Assembly (NCBI RefSeq): GCF_000717245.1
Contig: NZ_JNYQ01000003.1
Coordinates: 496,001-560,000 of the forward strand
Length of the DNA: 64,000 bases
Source of the DNA: Kitasatospora papulosa
GTDB taxonomy: Bacteria > Actinomycetota > Actinomycetes > Streptomycetales > Streptomycetaceae
Reading direction: 5' to 3'
Below are positions 8,282-17,145 of this stretch, piece after piece; the stretch's first letter is position 1; each line of letters starts with the position of its first letter. The notes beneath the pieces are model-generated. The model saw only the letters and a list, made by a program, of their open reading frames with translations. It had not been told where the DNA came from and made no database searches. The position numbers were made by a program, and so were the translations under genes.

Positions 8282-9547
8282 TCATTTGCGCCCGGGGGTC
8301 CAGTTCATGCCCCAGCCGTAGGCCGCGTCGATGGTCCGCTGGGGGCTCACCCCTCGCTGGGGGACGAGGTAGCGGGCCTCGCGCTGCACGGTGAGGTCCC
8401 GCCCGTCACTGGTGATCAGCGCGAGCGCGCACACGGTGGACGGGACGGTGCATTCGTCGAGGGAGAAGTCGATCGCCGCGCCGTTCTGCGGCTGCAGGGT
8501 GACCGTGGCGTGGAGATCGGCGAAGCTCCGGGCGCCCTCGTAGATGGTGACGAAGATCAGGACCCGGCGGAGCTGGTCCTTGTGGTCGAGGTTGACCGTG
8601 AGGTTCTCGCCGGTGGAGACCGCACCGGTGCGGTCGTCGCCGTCGAGGTGGATGTAGGGAGGCTGCCGGAGGGACCCGAAGGCGTTTCCGAGCGCCTGGA
8701 CGACGCCCTTGCGTCCGTCGGTGAGTTCGTACAGTGCGCAGAGGTCGAGATCCAGGTCCGCGTGCACGGCGACCGCCCTGCCGAGCTTCGCGCCCCAGCC
8801 CTTGAACTGCTTGCGCACCTCCCAGTTGAGGTTGACGCGCAGCGCTCCCGACGTGCCGCCCTGTTTCGACAGCGACACCGAGGGGGCGTCCTTCGTCAGC
8901 GTGACCTTGGTCAGTCTCACGGCCTGCACGACCGGGGGCGCGGGCGGAGGTGCGGGGGCGGTCCGCGCCGCGGCCGGGGGCGCGGGCGGCTGGGGAGCCC
9001 TCCGGGGCGGAGGCGACTGCTGGGGCTCGTCGACGGAGATCCCGAAGTCCGTCGCGAGACCTTCGAGTCCGGTGTCGTACCCCTGCCCCACGGCCCTGAA
9101 CTTCCAGGCTCCCTGGCGCAGGTAGAGCTCGCCGAGGATGAAGGCGGTCTCGACGGTGGCGTCGGCGGTGTCGAAGCGTGCGATCTCCGAGCCGTTCACC
9201 TGGTCCACGATCCTCACGTGGAGCCCGGTCACGCGCCCGAAGGTGCCGCCGTCCGCCGAGGCCGCGATCACGACGCGGTCGATCGCCGGCTCGATCCGGG
9301 CGAAGTCGACCGTGAGGCTGTCCGTGACGGCTCCCCCGGCCGTCCGTTTGCCCTCGTGTCGCACCGCGCCGGATCCGTGGACCGGCTGGTTGTAGAAGAC
9401 GAAGTCCGCGTCGCTGCGCACCTTTCCCGACACCAGGAGGAGCGCCGAGGCGTCCACGTCGGGTGTTCCGGGTGAGGTGTGCCAGCCCAGCTCGACCCGC
9501 ACGGCCCGAGCCGGCACCCCGACATTGGTTCCCTTTTGCATGGTCAT
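8282..9547 (-). CDS. Two-domain TerD-family protein
   Basis: A 421-residue soluble protein with two TerD domains, at about residues 1-180 and 230-420, joined by a Pro/Ala-rich linker of about 50 residues. TerD proteins bind Ca2+ and are linked to tellurite and other stress resistance; in Streptomyces they are numerous and affect development. I chose ATG at 9547, which has GGGGGCGAG just upstream; ATG at 9541 is two codons later. No other ter gene is adjacent. The first domain shows the calcium-type strands (VYNQP- and DFARIEP-like regions). Substrate or partner unknown. Confidence 0.88.
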   Translation of the reverse strand: MTMQKGTNVGVPARAVRVELGWHTSPGTPDVDASALLLVSGKVRSDADFVFYNQPVHGSGAVRHEGKRTAGGAVTDSLTVDFARIEPAIDRVVIAASADGGTFGRVTGLHVRIVDQVNGSEIARFDTADATVETAFILGELYLRQGAWKFRAVGQGYDTGLEGLATDFGISVDEPQQSPPPRRAPQPPAPPAAARTAPAPPPAPPVVQAVRLTKVTLTKDAPSVSLSKQGGTSGALRVNLNWEVRKQFKGWGAKLGRAVAVHADLDLDLCALYELTDGRKGVVQALGNAFGSLRQPPYIHLDGDDRTGAVSTGENLTVNLDHKDQLRRVLIFVTIYEGARSFADLHATVTLQPQNGAAIDFSLDECTVPSTVCALALITSDGRDLTVQREARYLVPQRGVSPQRTIDAAYGWGMNWTPGRK

Positions 9548-9763
9548 GCTCGCCCCCATCACGAGTCCGGCTGCCCGGAGAGTCTTCCGCCAACCTAGTG
9601 CCCGGCCCACCGGTGAGCCCACAGTCCGGCCGTCGGGGCCCCGGCGCGGAAACACCTGCCGTCCGCAGAAGCGCTGACGATGTTTTGGCTGGTCAGATGA
9701 TCAGAACCAGCATAAATCGGATGAGCCCAAGATTGGGACTCCCCAACCGGCACATCGTGGGCT

Positions 9764-9776
9764 TAACTTAGGTGTC
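9764..9776 (+). promoter_or_regulatory. Candidate -10 (TAACTT) just before the start codon
   Basis: TAACTT at 9764-9769 ends 7 bases before the ATG at 9777. This spacing would give a leaderless or near-leaderless transcript. The preceding AT-richer tract at 9690-9770 is unusual for this region and contains AGCCCA and TGGGCT arms that could form an operator or hairpin. Confidence 0.45.
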
Positions 9777-10268
9777 ATGACCTCCCCCCGCTCCACCTAC
9801 GGCAGCGGCTACTACGCCACGCCGTCGTTCCCCGACACCCCGATCTACGACTCCCTGGTAGCCGAGCGGGGGACCCCTCAGATCGCACCGATCCGGGTCC
9901 CGGCCGCCTACGACACCGGGAACAGCTACCTGCCGGCCCTGCCGTCGTCGCTCCCCGCCCTGCCCGCGGCACCTTCGCAGCAGACCGGGTCCTACGGCTA
10001 TCCGCAGCAGTCGGCGCAGCCGCAGTACCAGAGCGCCGGGATGCAGCAGTCGCCGATGATGCAGCCCGCGCAGCTGCAGCACGCCCCGGCGCCGTACATC
10101 CCGCAGCAGCCGTCGGCGCCCCGCGGTTACCAGCAGCCGCAGCAGCCCCAGCGGCCCGGCACGGGGTACGAGGCGATGCGCCCCGCGTCGCCCCGGCCGG
10201 CCCCCGCTCCCGCGCAGTCGCCGTACGAGGACCCGTACAACCGGCCGTACCAGAGCCGGGGGTACTGA
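9777..10268 (+). CDS. Pro/Gln/Tyr-rich low-complexity protein (DUF6643-like)
   Basis: A 163-residue protein without membrane segments or catalytic motifs. The first ~55 residues are ordinary (DTPIYDSLVAERGTPQIAPI) and look conserved; the rest is dominated by P, Q, A and Y in repeats such as PQQ and QQP. I recall this N-terminus as the streptomycete family DUF6643, of unknown function. The disordered tail suggests a scaffold or interaction role, which is only inference. Confidence 0.75.
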   Translation: MTSPRSTYGSGYYATPSFPDTPIYDSLVAERGTPQIAPIRVPAAYDTGNSYLPALPSSLPALPAAPSQQTGSYGYPQQSAQPQYQSAGMQQSPMMQPAQLQHAPAPYIPQQPSAPRGYQQPQQPQRPGTGYEAMRPASPRPAPAPAQSPYEDPYNRPYQSRGY

Positions 10269-10301
10269 CGGGCCACGCCCGGCACGTCCGGTGACGGCTG
10301 G

Positions 10302-10313
10302 CAGGATGGAGGC
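10302..10313 (+). promoter_or_regulatory. Candidate leaderless -10 for the MOSC gene
   Basis: CAGGAT at 10302-10307 is followed by exactly 6 bases and then ATG at 10314. The six bases include GGAGG, so the alternative is an ordinary ribosome binding site set very close to the start. Confidence 0.4.
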
Positions 10314-11138
10314 ATGGTCTCCCCCGCACTCGGCGCCGTGTTCGTTCATCCGGTCAAGTCGCTGGCCGCGGTTGCGGCGGACGAGGCCGCGGTCGAGCCG
10401 TGGGGACTCGACGGCGACCGCCGCTGGATGCTGATCGACGCCGAGAACAGGGTGGTCACCCAGCGTCAGCAGCCCCGCATGGCACAGCTGTCCGCCGAGG
10501 TGCTGCCCGGTGGCGGAGTGGCTCTGTCCGCGCCCGGGAGCCCGTCACTGGTGGTGGAGGTGCCCGGCTCCGACCGCTCCGTCGTCGCGGAGCTGCACCG
10601 GAGCAAGGTCGAGGTGACCGTGGCCGCGGAGGCCGCACACGCCTGGTTCGGCGCGCGCCTCGGTGCGGAGGTCCGGCTCGTCCATCTCGACGCGCCGTCG
10701 CACCGCAGGCCCGTCGATCCGGAGTTCGGCCGGCCCGGCGAGACGGTCTCGCTCGCCGACGGCTATCCGCTGCTCCTCACCACGAGTGCCTCGCTGGACG
10801 CGTTGAACGCATGGGTGGCCCTGGGGGATCTTCCCGGGGAGGGACCGCTGCCGATGGACCGGTTCCGGCCGAACGTGGTCGTGGACGGCACGGCACCCTG
10901 GGCCGAGGACGGCTGGAAGCGGATCGCGATCGGGGAGGTCGTCTTCCGGGTCGTGAAGCCGTGCGGTCGGTGCGTCGTCACGACCACCGACCAGCGGACG
11001 GCCGCGCGGGGCCGGGAACCGCTGCGCACACTCGCCCGCCACCGCAGGGACGGCAAGCACCTCCTCTTCGGCCAGAACATGATCCCGGAGAGCACGGGGG
11101 CGGTCCGGGTCGGGGACCCGGTGCGCGTGCTCGGCTGA
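10314..11138 (+). CDS. MOSC-domain protein (mARC/YcbX-like)
   Basis: A 274-residue protein with an N-terminal MOSC beta-barrel (about 1-120, starting FVHPVKSL) and a C-terminal MOSC domain (about 130-274). The conserved cysteine that binds the molybdenum cofactor is in KPCGRCVVTTTDQ. The family reduces N-hydroxylated compounds or handles Mo-cofactor sulfur. No ferredoxin domain is fused here, so a separate electron donor is needed. It stands alone, with unrelated neighbours. Confidence 0.88.
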   Translation: MVSPALGAVFVHPVKSLAAVAADEAAVEPWGLDGDRRWMLIDAENRVVTQRQQPRMAQLSAEVLPGGGVALSAPGSPSLVVEVPGSDRSVVAELHRSKVEVTVAAEAAHAWFGARLGAEVRLVHLDAPSHRRPVDPEFGRPGETVSLADGYPLLLTTSASLDALNAWVALGDLPGEGPLPMDRFRPNVVVDGTAPWAEDGWKRIAIGEVVFRVVKPCGRCVVTTTDQRTAARGREPLRTLARHRRDGKHLLFGQNMIPESTGAVRVGDPVRVLG

Positions 11139-11273
11139 CCGCCGGGACCGCCCGACGGGAGAACTCGGGCGGATGCGGGGGGTGTTACGGCGTGAGGTTG
11201 CTCTCTCTTCGCCGTCCGAGGAGGCATTCGCGGCCCTGTCGGGTTATCACGGAGGGAAAGGGGGTGCAGGACG

Positions 11274-11885
11274 GTGCGAGCGGTTCTGGGAATCCGGCGG
11301 TGGCGGCGCAATCCTGTGTGCCGGCCCACCGACCGTCACGAGGCCTGGGTGGCGCTGACCGCGCTGCTGCTGATGCTGATCGCGGCACCGGTGCTCGGCT
11401 GGAAGGCCGGTGCGCTCACGGACGACTCCCTCCGGCGGACCGTGCGGGCGCAGCACGAGCAACGCCGTCTCACCCCGGCCGTCGTGGTCCGCGCGGCCTC
11501 CGGCACGTCCCGCTTCGCCCAGGACCCCGAGGCCGCCGTCACCGAGGACTCCATGCGGCGGTCGGTGGTCGCCGACTGGGTCGCCCCGGACGGTACGGCA
11601 CGCAGGGGCACCGTGTCGACGGCGTCCACGAAGACGGCTCCCGGCACCCCGATCGACGTCTGGACGGACGACCGGGGAGACCTGGTGATGCGCCCCATGG
11701 ACATCTCCGCCGCCCACACCCACGCGGTGCTCGCGGGCATCGGCGCGGCACTGCTGGCGGGCGGTCTGACGGAATCGGTCCGCAGGCTCGTCGTATGGCG
11801 GATGAGACAACGGCGGTACGCCCGGCTCGACCGCGCATGGGCCGAAGTCGGCCCCGACTGGGGCAGAACGGGTACGGGCAGCTGA
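11274..11885 (+). CDS. Rv1733c-like two-span membrane protein
   Basis: A 203-residue protein with an RNP-type cytoplasmic N-terminus, one hydrophobic helix at about residues 25-43, an extracytoplasmic domain of about 100 residues, a second helix near 148-165 and a basic C-terminus. This matches what I recall of the Rv1733c family, conserved in actinobacteria without known function. GTG at 11274 follows a GGAGGG-rich tract about 20 bases upstream. An outer-domain sensing or envelope role is only inference. Confidence 0.7.
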   Translation: MRAVLGIRRWRRNPVCRPTDRHEAWVALTALLLMLIAAPVLGWKAGALTDDSLRRTVRAQHEQRRLTPAVVVRAASGTSRFAQDPEAAVTEDSMRRSVVADWVAPDGTARRGTVSTASTKTAPGTPIDVWTDDRGDLVMRPMDISAAHTHAVLAGIGAALLAGGLTESVRRLVVWRMRQRRYARLDRAWAEVGPDWGRTGTGS

Positions 11886-12090
11886 CATCCGGGGCGCAGG
11901 TTCCCTCTCGCACGGCTGAGTAGGGCTTTTCGGCGGCCGACCCGTCAACCCGGACCCGTCACGCGCGCTACGGTGGACCGGCCCGCCCGACTCCTCGGCA
12001 GGCGGGCGGGAGGGCTGCCGGTGGACCGGCGGCTCACGCGGACAGGTTCGAGGCAGCGCACACGGCACGAGGTGGGGGCACAGCAGCACC

Positions 12091-14526
12091 ATGGCACAGG
12101 GCACGGTCCAGGTGACGCACACCGGCACATCGCGATGGCGGCGCCGCACGGGCGAATACGCTTCCCTCACCGCCGCCCTGGAGGCCGCAGCGGACGGTGA
12201 CGTCCTCACCGTCGCCCCCGGCACCTACAGGGAGAATCTCGTCGTCCACCGCGCGGTGACGCTGCGCGGACCGGAGGGGTCAGCCGGGTCCGTACGGATC
12301 GCCCCGGCCGACGGCGTCCCGCTGACCGTCCGCGCCTCCGCCGTGATCCAGGACCTGCACGTGGAGGGCCAGGACTCCGCCGCTCCCGCGCTGCTCGTCG
12401 AGGAGGGCGCTCCCGAGCTGTCGGACCTGCGCATCGTGACGAGGTCGGCCGCCGGCATGGAGGTGCGGGGTGCGGCGCGGCCGACCGTCCGCCGTTGCAC
12501 GGTGGACAACCCGGCGGGTGTGGGCATCGCCGTACTCGACGGCGCCGGCGGGGTGTTCGAGGAGTGCGAGATCGTCTCCGCCGGACAGTCCGGCGTCGCG
12601 GTGCGCGACGGCGCCCACCCGAGGCTCGAACGCTGCCGCGTGCACCACGCCTCGGGGGCGGGACTGAGCGTGACCGGGGAGGGCAGCGGCCTGGAGGCCG
12701 TGGGCTGCGAGGTGTACGAGATCAAGGGCAGCGGTGTACAGGTCACCTCCCGCGGCACCGCGCACCTCACGGACTGCAGCGTGCACCGCACGTCCGCCGA
12801 CGGGGTCACCCTGGACACCGACGCGGTCGTCACTCTGGCGGACTGCGACATCCACGACATTCCGGAGAACGCGGTCGACCTGCGCTCCCGTTCGGTCCTC
12901 ACCCTGACCCGATCCACCGTCCGCAGATTCGGTCGCAACGGCCTCTCGGTCTGGGACCCGGGCACCCGTGTCGACGCCAACCAGTGCGAGATCCACGACA
13001 GCACGGGCGACTATCCGGCGGTGTGGGTCAGCGACGGGGCCACGGTGATACTGGACTCGTGCCGTGTCCACGACGTGCCCGACGCCCTCTTCGTCCTCGA
13101 CCGGGGTTCCCGTGCGGATGTCGTGGACAGCGACCTGTCCCAGATCCGCAACACCGCGGTCTCGGTCAGCGACGGGGCCACCGCCCAGCTCGACGACTGC
13201 CGGATCCGGGAGGCGTCCACGGGTGCCTGGTTCCGTGACCACGGCAGCGGCGGCACGCTGAACAACTGCACCATCGACGCGGCGCAGACCGGGGTCATCG
13301 TGACCAAGGGCGCGGACCCGACCATCGAGCGATGCACGGTCACCTCGCCCGCGGAGGCCGGGTTCTACGTCTCCGCCGAGGGCCGGGGAACCTTCGACAG
13401 CTGCCGGGTCACGGGAAGCGAGGGCTACGGCTTCCATGTGATGGACGGCTGCCGGTCCACGCTGACCCGCTGCCGGACGGAACGCTGCGCACGCGGCGGT
13501 TACGAGTTCCCGGACACCTCGGGCGGCGACGGACACGCGGTGGGCCCCGTGGCACAGGAGTGCACCAGCGACGAGAGCGGGCTGCGCGGCGCCACTCCCC
13601 CGGCCCCTGCGGTCCTCACCGCGACCCAGACCACACCCGGGCTGCTGGGCACGATGCCCGGCCAACGGGCCGCCGAGCCCGCCGACGTCGCCCCCTCGCC
13701 CACCGCCGAACCCGCGCGCGACGCCGCGGCCGTGCTGGGTGAACTGGACGCGCTGGTGGGCCTGGACAGCGTCAAGCGCGAGGTGCGGGCACTGACCGAC
13801 ATGATCGAGGTGGGCCGTCGCCGCCGGCTGGCCGGCCTGAAGGCGGCATCGGTGCGCCGGCACCTGGTCTTCACCGGCTCCCCCGGCACGGGCAAGACCA
13901 CGGTGGCCCGGCTCTACGGCGAGATCCTGGCCTCGCTCGGTGTCCTGGAGCACGGCCATCTCGTGGAGGTGTCGCGTGTCGATCTGGTCGGCGAGCACAT
14001 CGGCTCCACGGCCATCCGGACCCAGGAGGCGTTCGACCGGGCGCGCGGCGGGGTCCTGTTCGTCGACGAGGCGTACGCCCTGTCCCCCGAGGACTCCGGC
14101 CGCGACTTCGGCCGGGAGGCCATCGACACGCTGGTGAAGCTGATGGAGGACCACCGCGACGCCGTCGTGGTGATCGTCGCCGGGTACACGCACGAGATGG
14201 AGCGCTTCCTCACCGTCAACCCCGGTGTGGCGTCGCGTTTCTCGCGGACCATCACCTTCAGCGACTACGAGCCCGAGGAGCTGCTGCGCATCGTCGGGCA
14301 GCAGAGCGACGAGCACGAGTACAGCCTGGCGGAGGGGACGGGTGAAGCGTTGCTGAAGTACTTCACGGCGCTGCCCAAGGGCCCCGCCTTCGGTAACGGC
14401 AGAACGGCGCGTCAGACATTCGAGTCGATGGTGGAGCGGCACGCGGGACGGGTCGCCCAGCTCAGCGAGCCGAGCACGGACGACCTGACCATGCTCTACC
14501 CGGAGGACCTCCCGGCGCTGCCCTGA
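12091..14526 (+). CDS. Right-handed beta-helix / AAA+ ATPase fusion (CbbX/EccA-like)
   Basis: An 811-residue two-part protein. Residues 20-480 are a right-handed parallel beta-helix: about 23-residue repeats with Cys/Asp-rich turns such as LDDCRI and ERCTV. A Pro/Ala linker (about 505-545) leads to an AAA+ domain at 550-811 with Walker A GSPGTGKT at about 597-604, Walker B LFVDEA near 656 and a later sensor region. The ATPase is of the CbxX/CfqX type, which includes rubisco activase CbbX and the type VII secretion EccA. There is no signal peptide, so the beta-helix is cytoplasmic. It may present or remodel a bound protein or polysaccharide; the true role is unknown. Its last 31 bases overlap the converging gene. 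Confidence 0.88.
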   Translation: MAQGTVQVTHTGTSRWRRRTGEYASLTAALEAAADGDVLTVAPGTYRENLVVHRAVTLRGPEGSAGSVRIAPADGVPLTVRASAVIQDLHVEGQDSAAPALLVEEGAPELSDLRIVTRSAAGMEVRGAARPTVRRCTVDNPAGVGIAVLDGAGGVFEECEIVSAGQSGVAVRDGAHPRLERCRVHHASGAGLSVTGEGSGLEAVGCEVYEIKGSGVQVTSRGTAHLTDCSVHRTSADGVTLDTDAVVTLADCDIHDIPENAVDLRSRSVLTLTRSTVRRFGRNGLSVWDPGTRVDANQCEIHDSTGDYPAVWVSDGATVILDSCRVHDVPDALFVLDRGSRADVVDSDLSQIRNTAVSVSDGATAQLDDCRIREASTGAWFRDHGSGGTLNNCTIDAAQTGVIVTKGADPTIERCTVTSPAEAGFYVSAEGRGTFDSCRVTGSEGYGFHVMDGCRSTLTRCRTERCARGGYEFPDTSGGDGHAVGPVAQECTSDESGLRGATPPAPAVLTATQTTPGLLGTMPGQRAAEPADVAPSPTAEPARDAAAVLGELDALVGLDSVKREVRALTDMIEVGRRRRLAGLKAASVRRHLVFTGSPGTGKTTVARLYGEILASLGVLEHGHLVEVSRVDLVGEHIGSTAIRTQEAFDRARGGVLFVDEAYALSPEDSGRDFGREAIDTLVKLMEDHRDAVVVIVAGYTHEMERFLTVNPGVASRFSRTITFSDYEPEELLRIVGQQSDEHEYSLAEGTGEALLKYFTALPKGPAFGNGRTARQTFESMVERHAGRVAQLSEPSTDDLTMLYPEDLPALP

Positions 14527-17030
14527 GCGACGCCGCCCCGGCCCTCGGCGTCCCCGCCCGCCTGCTGGGGCACGACGGGCCCGAGCCGTTCCAGGAGCGC
14601 GGCGCGCTCGACGGCGAAGACCGGGTCGGCCTGGTAGTCCGAATGCCCGAGGACCGGCTCCGGCAGCGGGTGTTCGACCGTACGTCCGTAGACCAGCGGG
14701 TCCTTGAGCGGGCCGCGGTCCACCTCGTGGCCGCCGGGCCCCTCGTCGATCAGGACGGGGCCGCCGATGGGGTCGGTCGCGCGCCAGAGGTTGCGCCAGC
14801 AGTGCACGGACCTCTGGAGTCCTTCGAGGGGGACCCGGCCGAAGTAGGCCGGGAACCACCGCCCGTAGAGCCGCTCGATCGGGGAACCGTAGGTGAGCAG
14901 CGCGACCCGGCGCCGCGCCGGGTCGGGGAGCTGCCACACCGCCGCCGCGGCGAGCACGCTGCCCTGGGAGTGTCCGGAGATGACCAGCCTGCCGCGGGTG
15001 CTGCCCGTCCACGCGCACATGCGGGAGGAGAGGTCCGGGACGGCCCGCTCGGCGTAGCAGGGCGGCGCGAAGGGGTGTGCGGCGCGCGGCCAGAACGTCC
15101 CCACGTCCCAGAGGATGCCGATGGTGCGGCGTGCGGAGACGTCACGGTAGGCACGGCGGCCCCAGGTGACGAACAGTATGACCCCGAATCCGGTCAGCCA
15201 GGATCCGGTCGACTGAGCGGTCTCGGCGAGCGATTCGACGACGGGCGCGGTGCCGTCCGCGGCGAGACCGGGGACCTCGCCGGTGAGCCAGGAGCCGGCC
15301 ACCGCCCCGATGCCGAGCAGCAGGGTGGCGGCGGAGAGCAGCCCGAGGATCCCGGGGGCGGCGTCGGTGAGTGCGGCGGTGGCACGGGTGCGGGCGATCT
15401 GCCGGGTGCGTCCGGGCTGCGGGTGCTCCTCGCCGTACTCCGCCTCGATCGCGGGTCCCGTCCGGCGGGCCCGGCGCACGGTGCGGACCGCCAGCCAGAG
15501 GACCGGCGGGACCAGGAGCAGCAGGAGGACCGGGATGACGGAGGCCTGCCAGCTGAGGAGGACGGGCGGTCCCTCTATGTCGGCTCCCGCACCCATGCCG
15601 GGGGTTCCGGGGCCGTCGAGCCAGTCGGCCACCCGCTGGGCGATCCCGCCGGTCATCACGCCCCCGAGGGCGCAGGCCAGCATGGCAACCGCGGGGCCGC
15701 CGAGGCCGCCCAGGGTGGTGCGTGCCTCCGGGGCGCGCCGGTACAGGCTCAGGGCCACCGCGGCGAGCACGACGACGAGCAGACCCTGGCCGAGGGCGAG
15801 TGCCCGGAAAGCGGTCTCGCCGGGAAGGGCGCCCGTGGACACCCAGTCGGGACGTGACCAGCCCGCGTGGACGACCGCGCAGAGCAGCAGGGCGAGTGCG
15901 GCGCCGGGCAGGAAGGTGGTGACAGCCCGGTCGACCCGGTTGTCGAGACGTCGCTCGCTGCGGCCGCGGTGGCAGACGACGGTGACGGTGAGGAGTCCGC
16001 ACAGGACCAGGCCCGCCTCGACCAGGTGTCCGGCCACCGCCGGTACGGGGCTCCCGGCGGCCCTGTCGTGCCGGGCCGCCGTGGTGCCGACCGCCGCCGC
16101 GACCGTGAGGAATCCGGCCGCGGTGTGCGCGGCGCGCAGCCGGGCCACGAGCCTGCGTCCGTACCAGAACCCGGGCCTGCCGAGAGCCGGTCGGACCCGC
16201 GGGGCACCGGTCGGGGCGGCCGCCTCGGTGTCCTCGTCCGCGCCGGCTTCCGCGTCCGTCTCCGTGCCGGCCGGTTCCTCCCAGGTGAGGGGGCGCTGGG
16301 ACTCGTAGGCGCTCCAGGTGCGGTTGGACAGGTACCAGAGCAGGCCCACCAGCGCGGTGGGCACGAGCGCGGCGACGGCCAGGCGGCGTCCGGGCTGGGC
16401 GAACCAGCCGTCCTGCCGGGCGGACAGGAAGCCGAGCCAGGAACGCTGCGTCGAGCACGCGGGCGTCCCGGCGCACTGCCAGGCCACCAGGTCGAGGGCG
16501 ACCTCGCAGGCGGCCGCCGTCAGCAGCACGGTGAGGCTGAGGGCGACGAGCCGTACCAGGACCCCGTAGAGCCGGACCGTCCGGACGTGCCCCCGGGTGG
16601 AGGGCCTCATCCAGTGCGCGAGGTTGACCACCATGAAGGGGAGCAGGAGCAGCCACAGGGCCCGCGAGCCGTTGCCCGAGGTGAGGTTGGACCAGCAGTA
16701 GGCCTCGGCGACGGGCCCGTCCCGGTGGCGTCCGGGGTGCTGTTCGGCTCCGACGTCCTCGGTGCGGCGGTACACGGCGGCCGTGGCGTCACCGGTGATC
16801 CTGGTGGTACGCGGGTCGCCGAGCATCTCCTGCGGGGTGGTTCCGCCGACACCGTGGACGAGCAGTTCCAGTGTGGGGCCGCTGCTCTGGGCGGCCTCGG
16901 CCCGGGATGCGGGAGGCAATGTGGGTGACTCGCTCTCTGCTCCGTCCGGCTCTCGGCCGGTGGGAAGGGCGGACGGGGTCTGAACTGATGCGCAGTCACC
17001 ACTTTCGCGGACGGGAGGGGCTCGCCGCAC
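14496..17030 (-). CDS. Large polytopic membrane protein with C-terminal alpha/beta hydrolase domain
   Basis: An 844-residue protein. The start of a hydrolase fold (LELLVHGVGGTTPQEML, residues 53-69) comes before about ten membrane helices spread over residues 120-640. The C-terminal ~200 residues contain the serine elbow GHSQGS and a later LTYGSPIERLYG. The lipase/esterase fold thus seems split around the membrane block. A cytoplasmic lid of acidic residues (DAEAGADEDTEAAA) lies near 270. No substrate can be named; lipid hydrolysis at the membrane is plausible. GTG at 17030 is the longest start. It converges on the beta-helix/AAA+ gene with a 31-base overlap. Confidence 0.8.
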   Translation of the reverse strand: MRRAPPVRESGDCASVQTPSALPTGREPDGAESESPTLPPASRAEAAQSSGPTLELLVHGVGGTTPQEMLGDPRTTRITGDATAAVYRRTEDVGAEQHPGRHRDGPVAEAYCWSNLTSGNGSRALWLLLLPFMVVNLAHWMRPSTRGHVRTVRLYGVLVRLVALSLTVLLTAAACEVALDLVAWQCAGTPACSTQRSWLGFLSARQDGWFAQPGRRLAVAALVPTALVGLLWYLSNRTWSAYESQRPLTWEEPAGTETDAEAGADEDTEAAAPTGAPRVRPALGRPGFWYGRRLVARLRAAHTAAGFLTVAAAVGTTAARHDRAAGSPVPAVAGHLVEAGLVLCGLLTVTVVCHRGRSERRLDNRVDRAVTTFLPGAALALLLCAVVHAGWSRPDWVSTGALPGETAFRALALGQGLLVVVLAAVALSLYRRAPEARTTLGGLGGPAVAMLACALGGVMTGGIAQRVADWLDGPGTPGMGAGADIEGPPVLLSWQASVIPVLLLLLVPPVLWLAVRTVRRARRTGPAIEAEYGEEHPQPGRTRQIARTRATAALTDAAPGILGLLSAATLLLGIGAVAGSWLTGEVPGLAADGTAPVVESLAETAQSTGSWLTGFGVILFVTWGRRAYRDVSARRTIGILWDVGTFWPRAAHPFAPPCYAERAVPDLSSRMCAWTGSTRGRLVISGHSQGSVLAAAAVWQLPDPARRRVALLTYGSPIERLYGRWFPAYFGRVPLEGLQRSVHCWRNLWRATDPIGGPVLIDEGPGGHEVDRGPLKDPLVYGRTVEHPLPEPVLGHSDYQADPVFAVERAALLERLGPVVPQQAGGDAEGRGGVAQGSAGRSSG

Positions 17031-17145
17031 CGGCTCTCACCGAATCTCCCCAGTGGGACGGTGCGCGGGCGTGCGTGGGAGGATGAGGGCGTCCCGCAGG
17101 ACCGCTGCCGGACCGTGCGGACAGAGGGAAGGGCCGGGGCCGGCG

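Noticed and set aside
12091..17030. Idea that the beta-helix/AAA+ gene belongs to a type VII secretion cluster
   Set aside because: No WXG100, EccB, EccC or EccD-like genes are in the window; only the ATPase class is shared.
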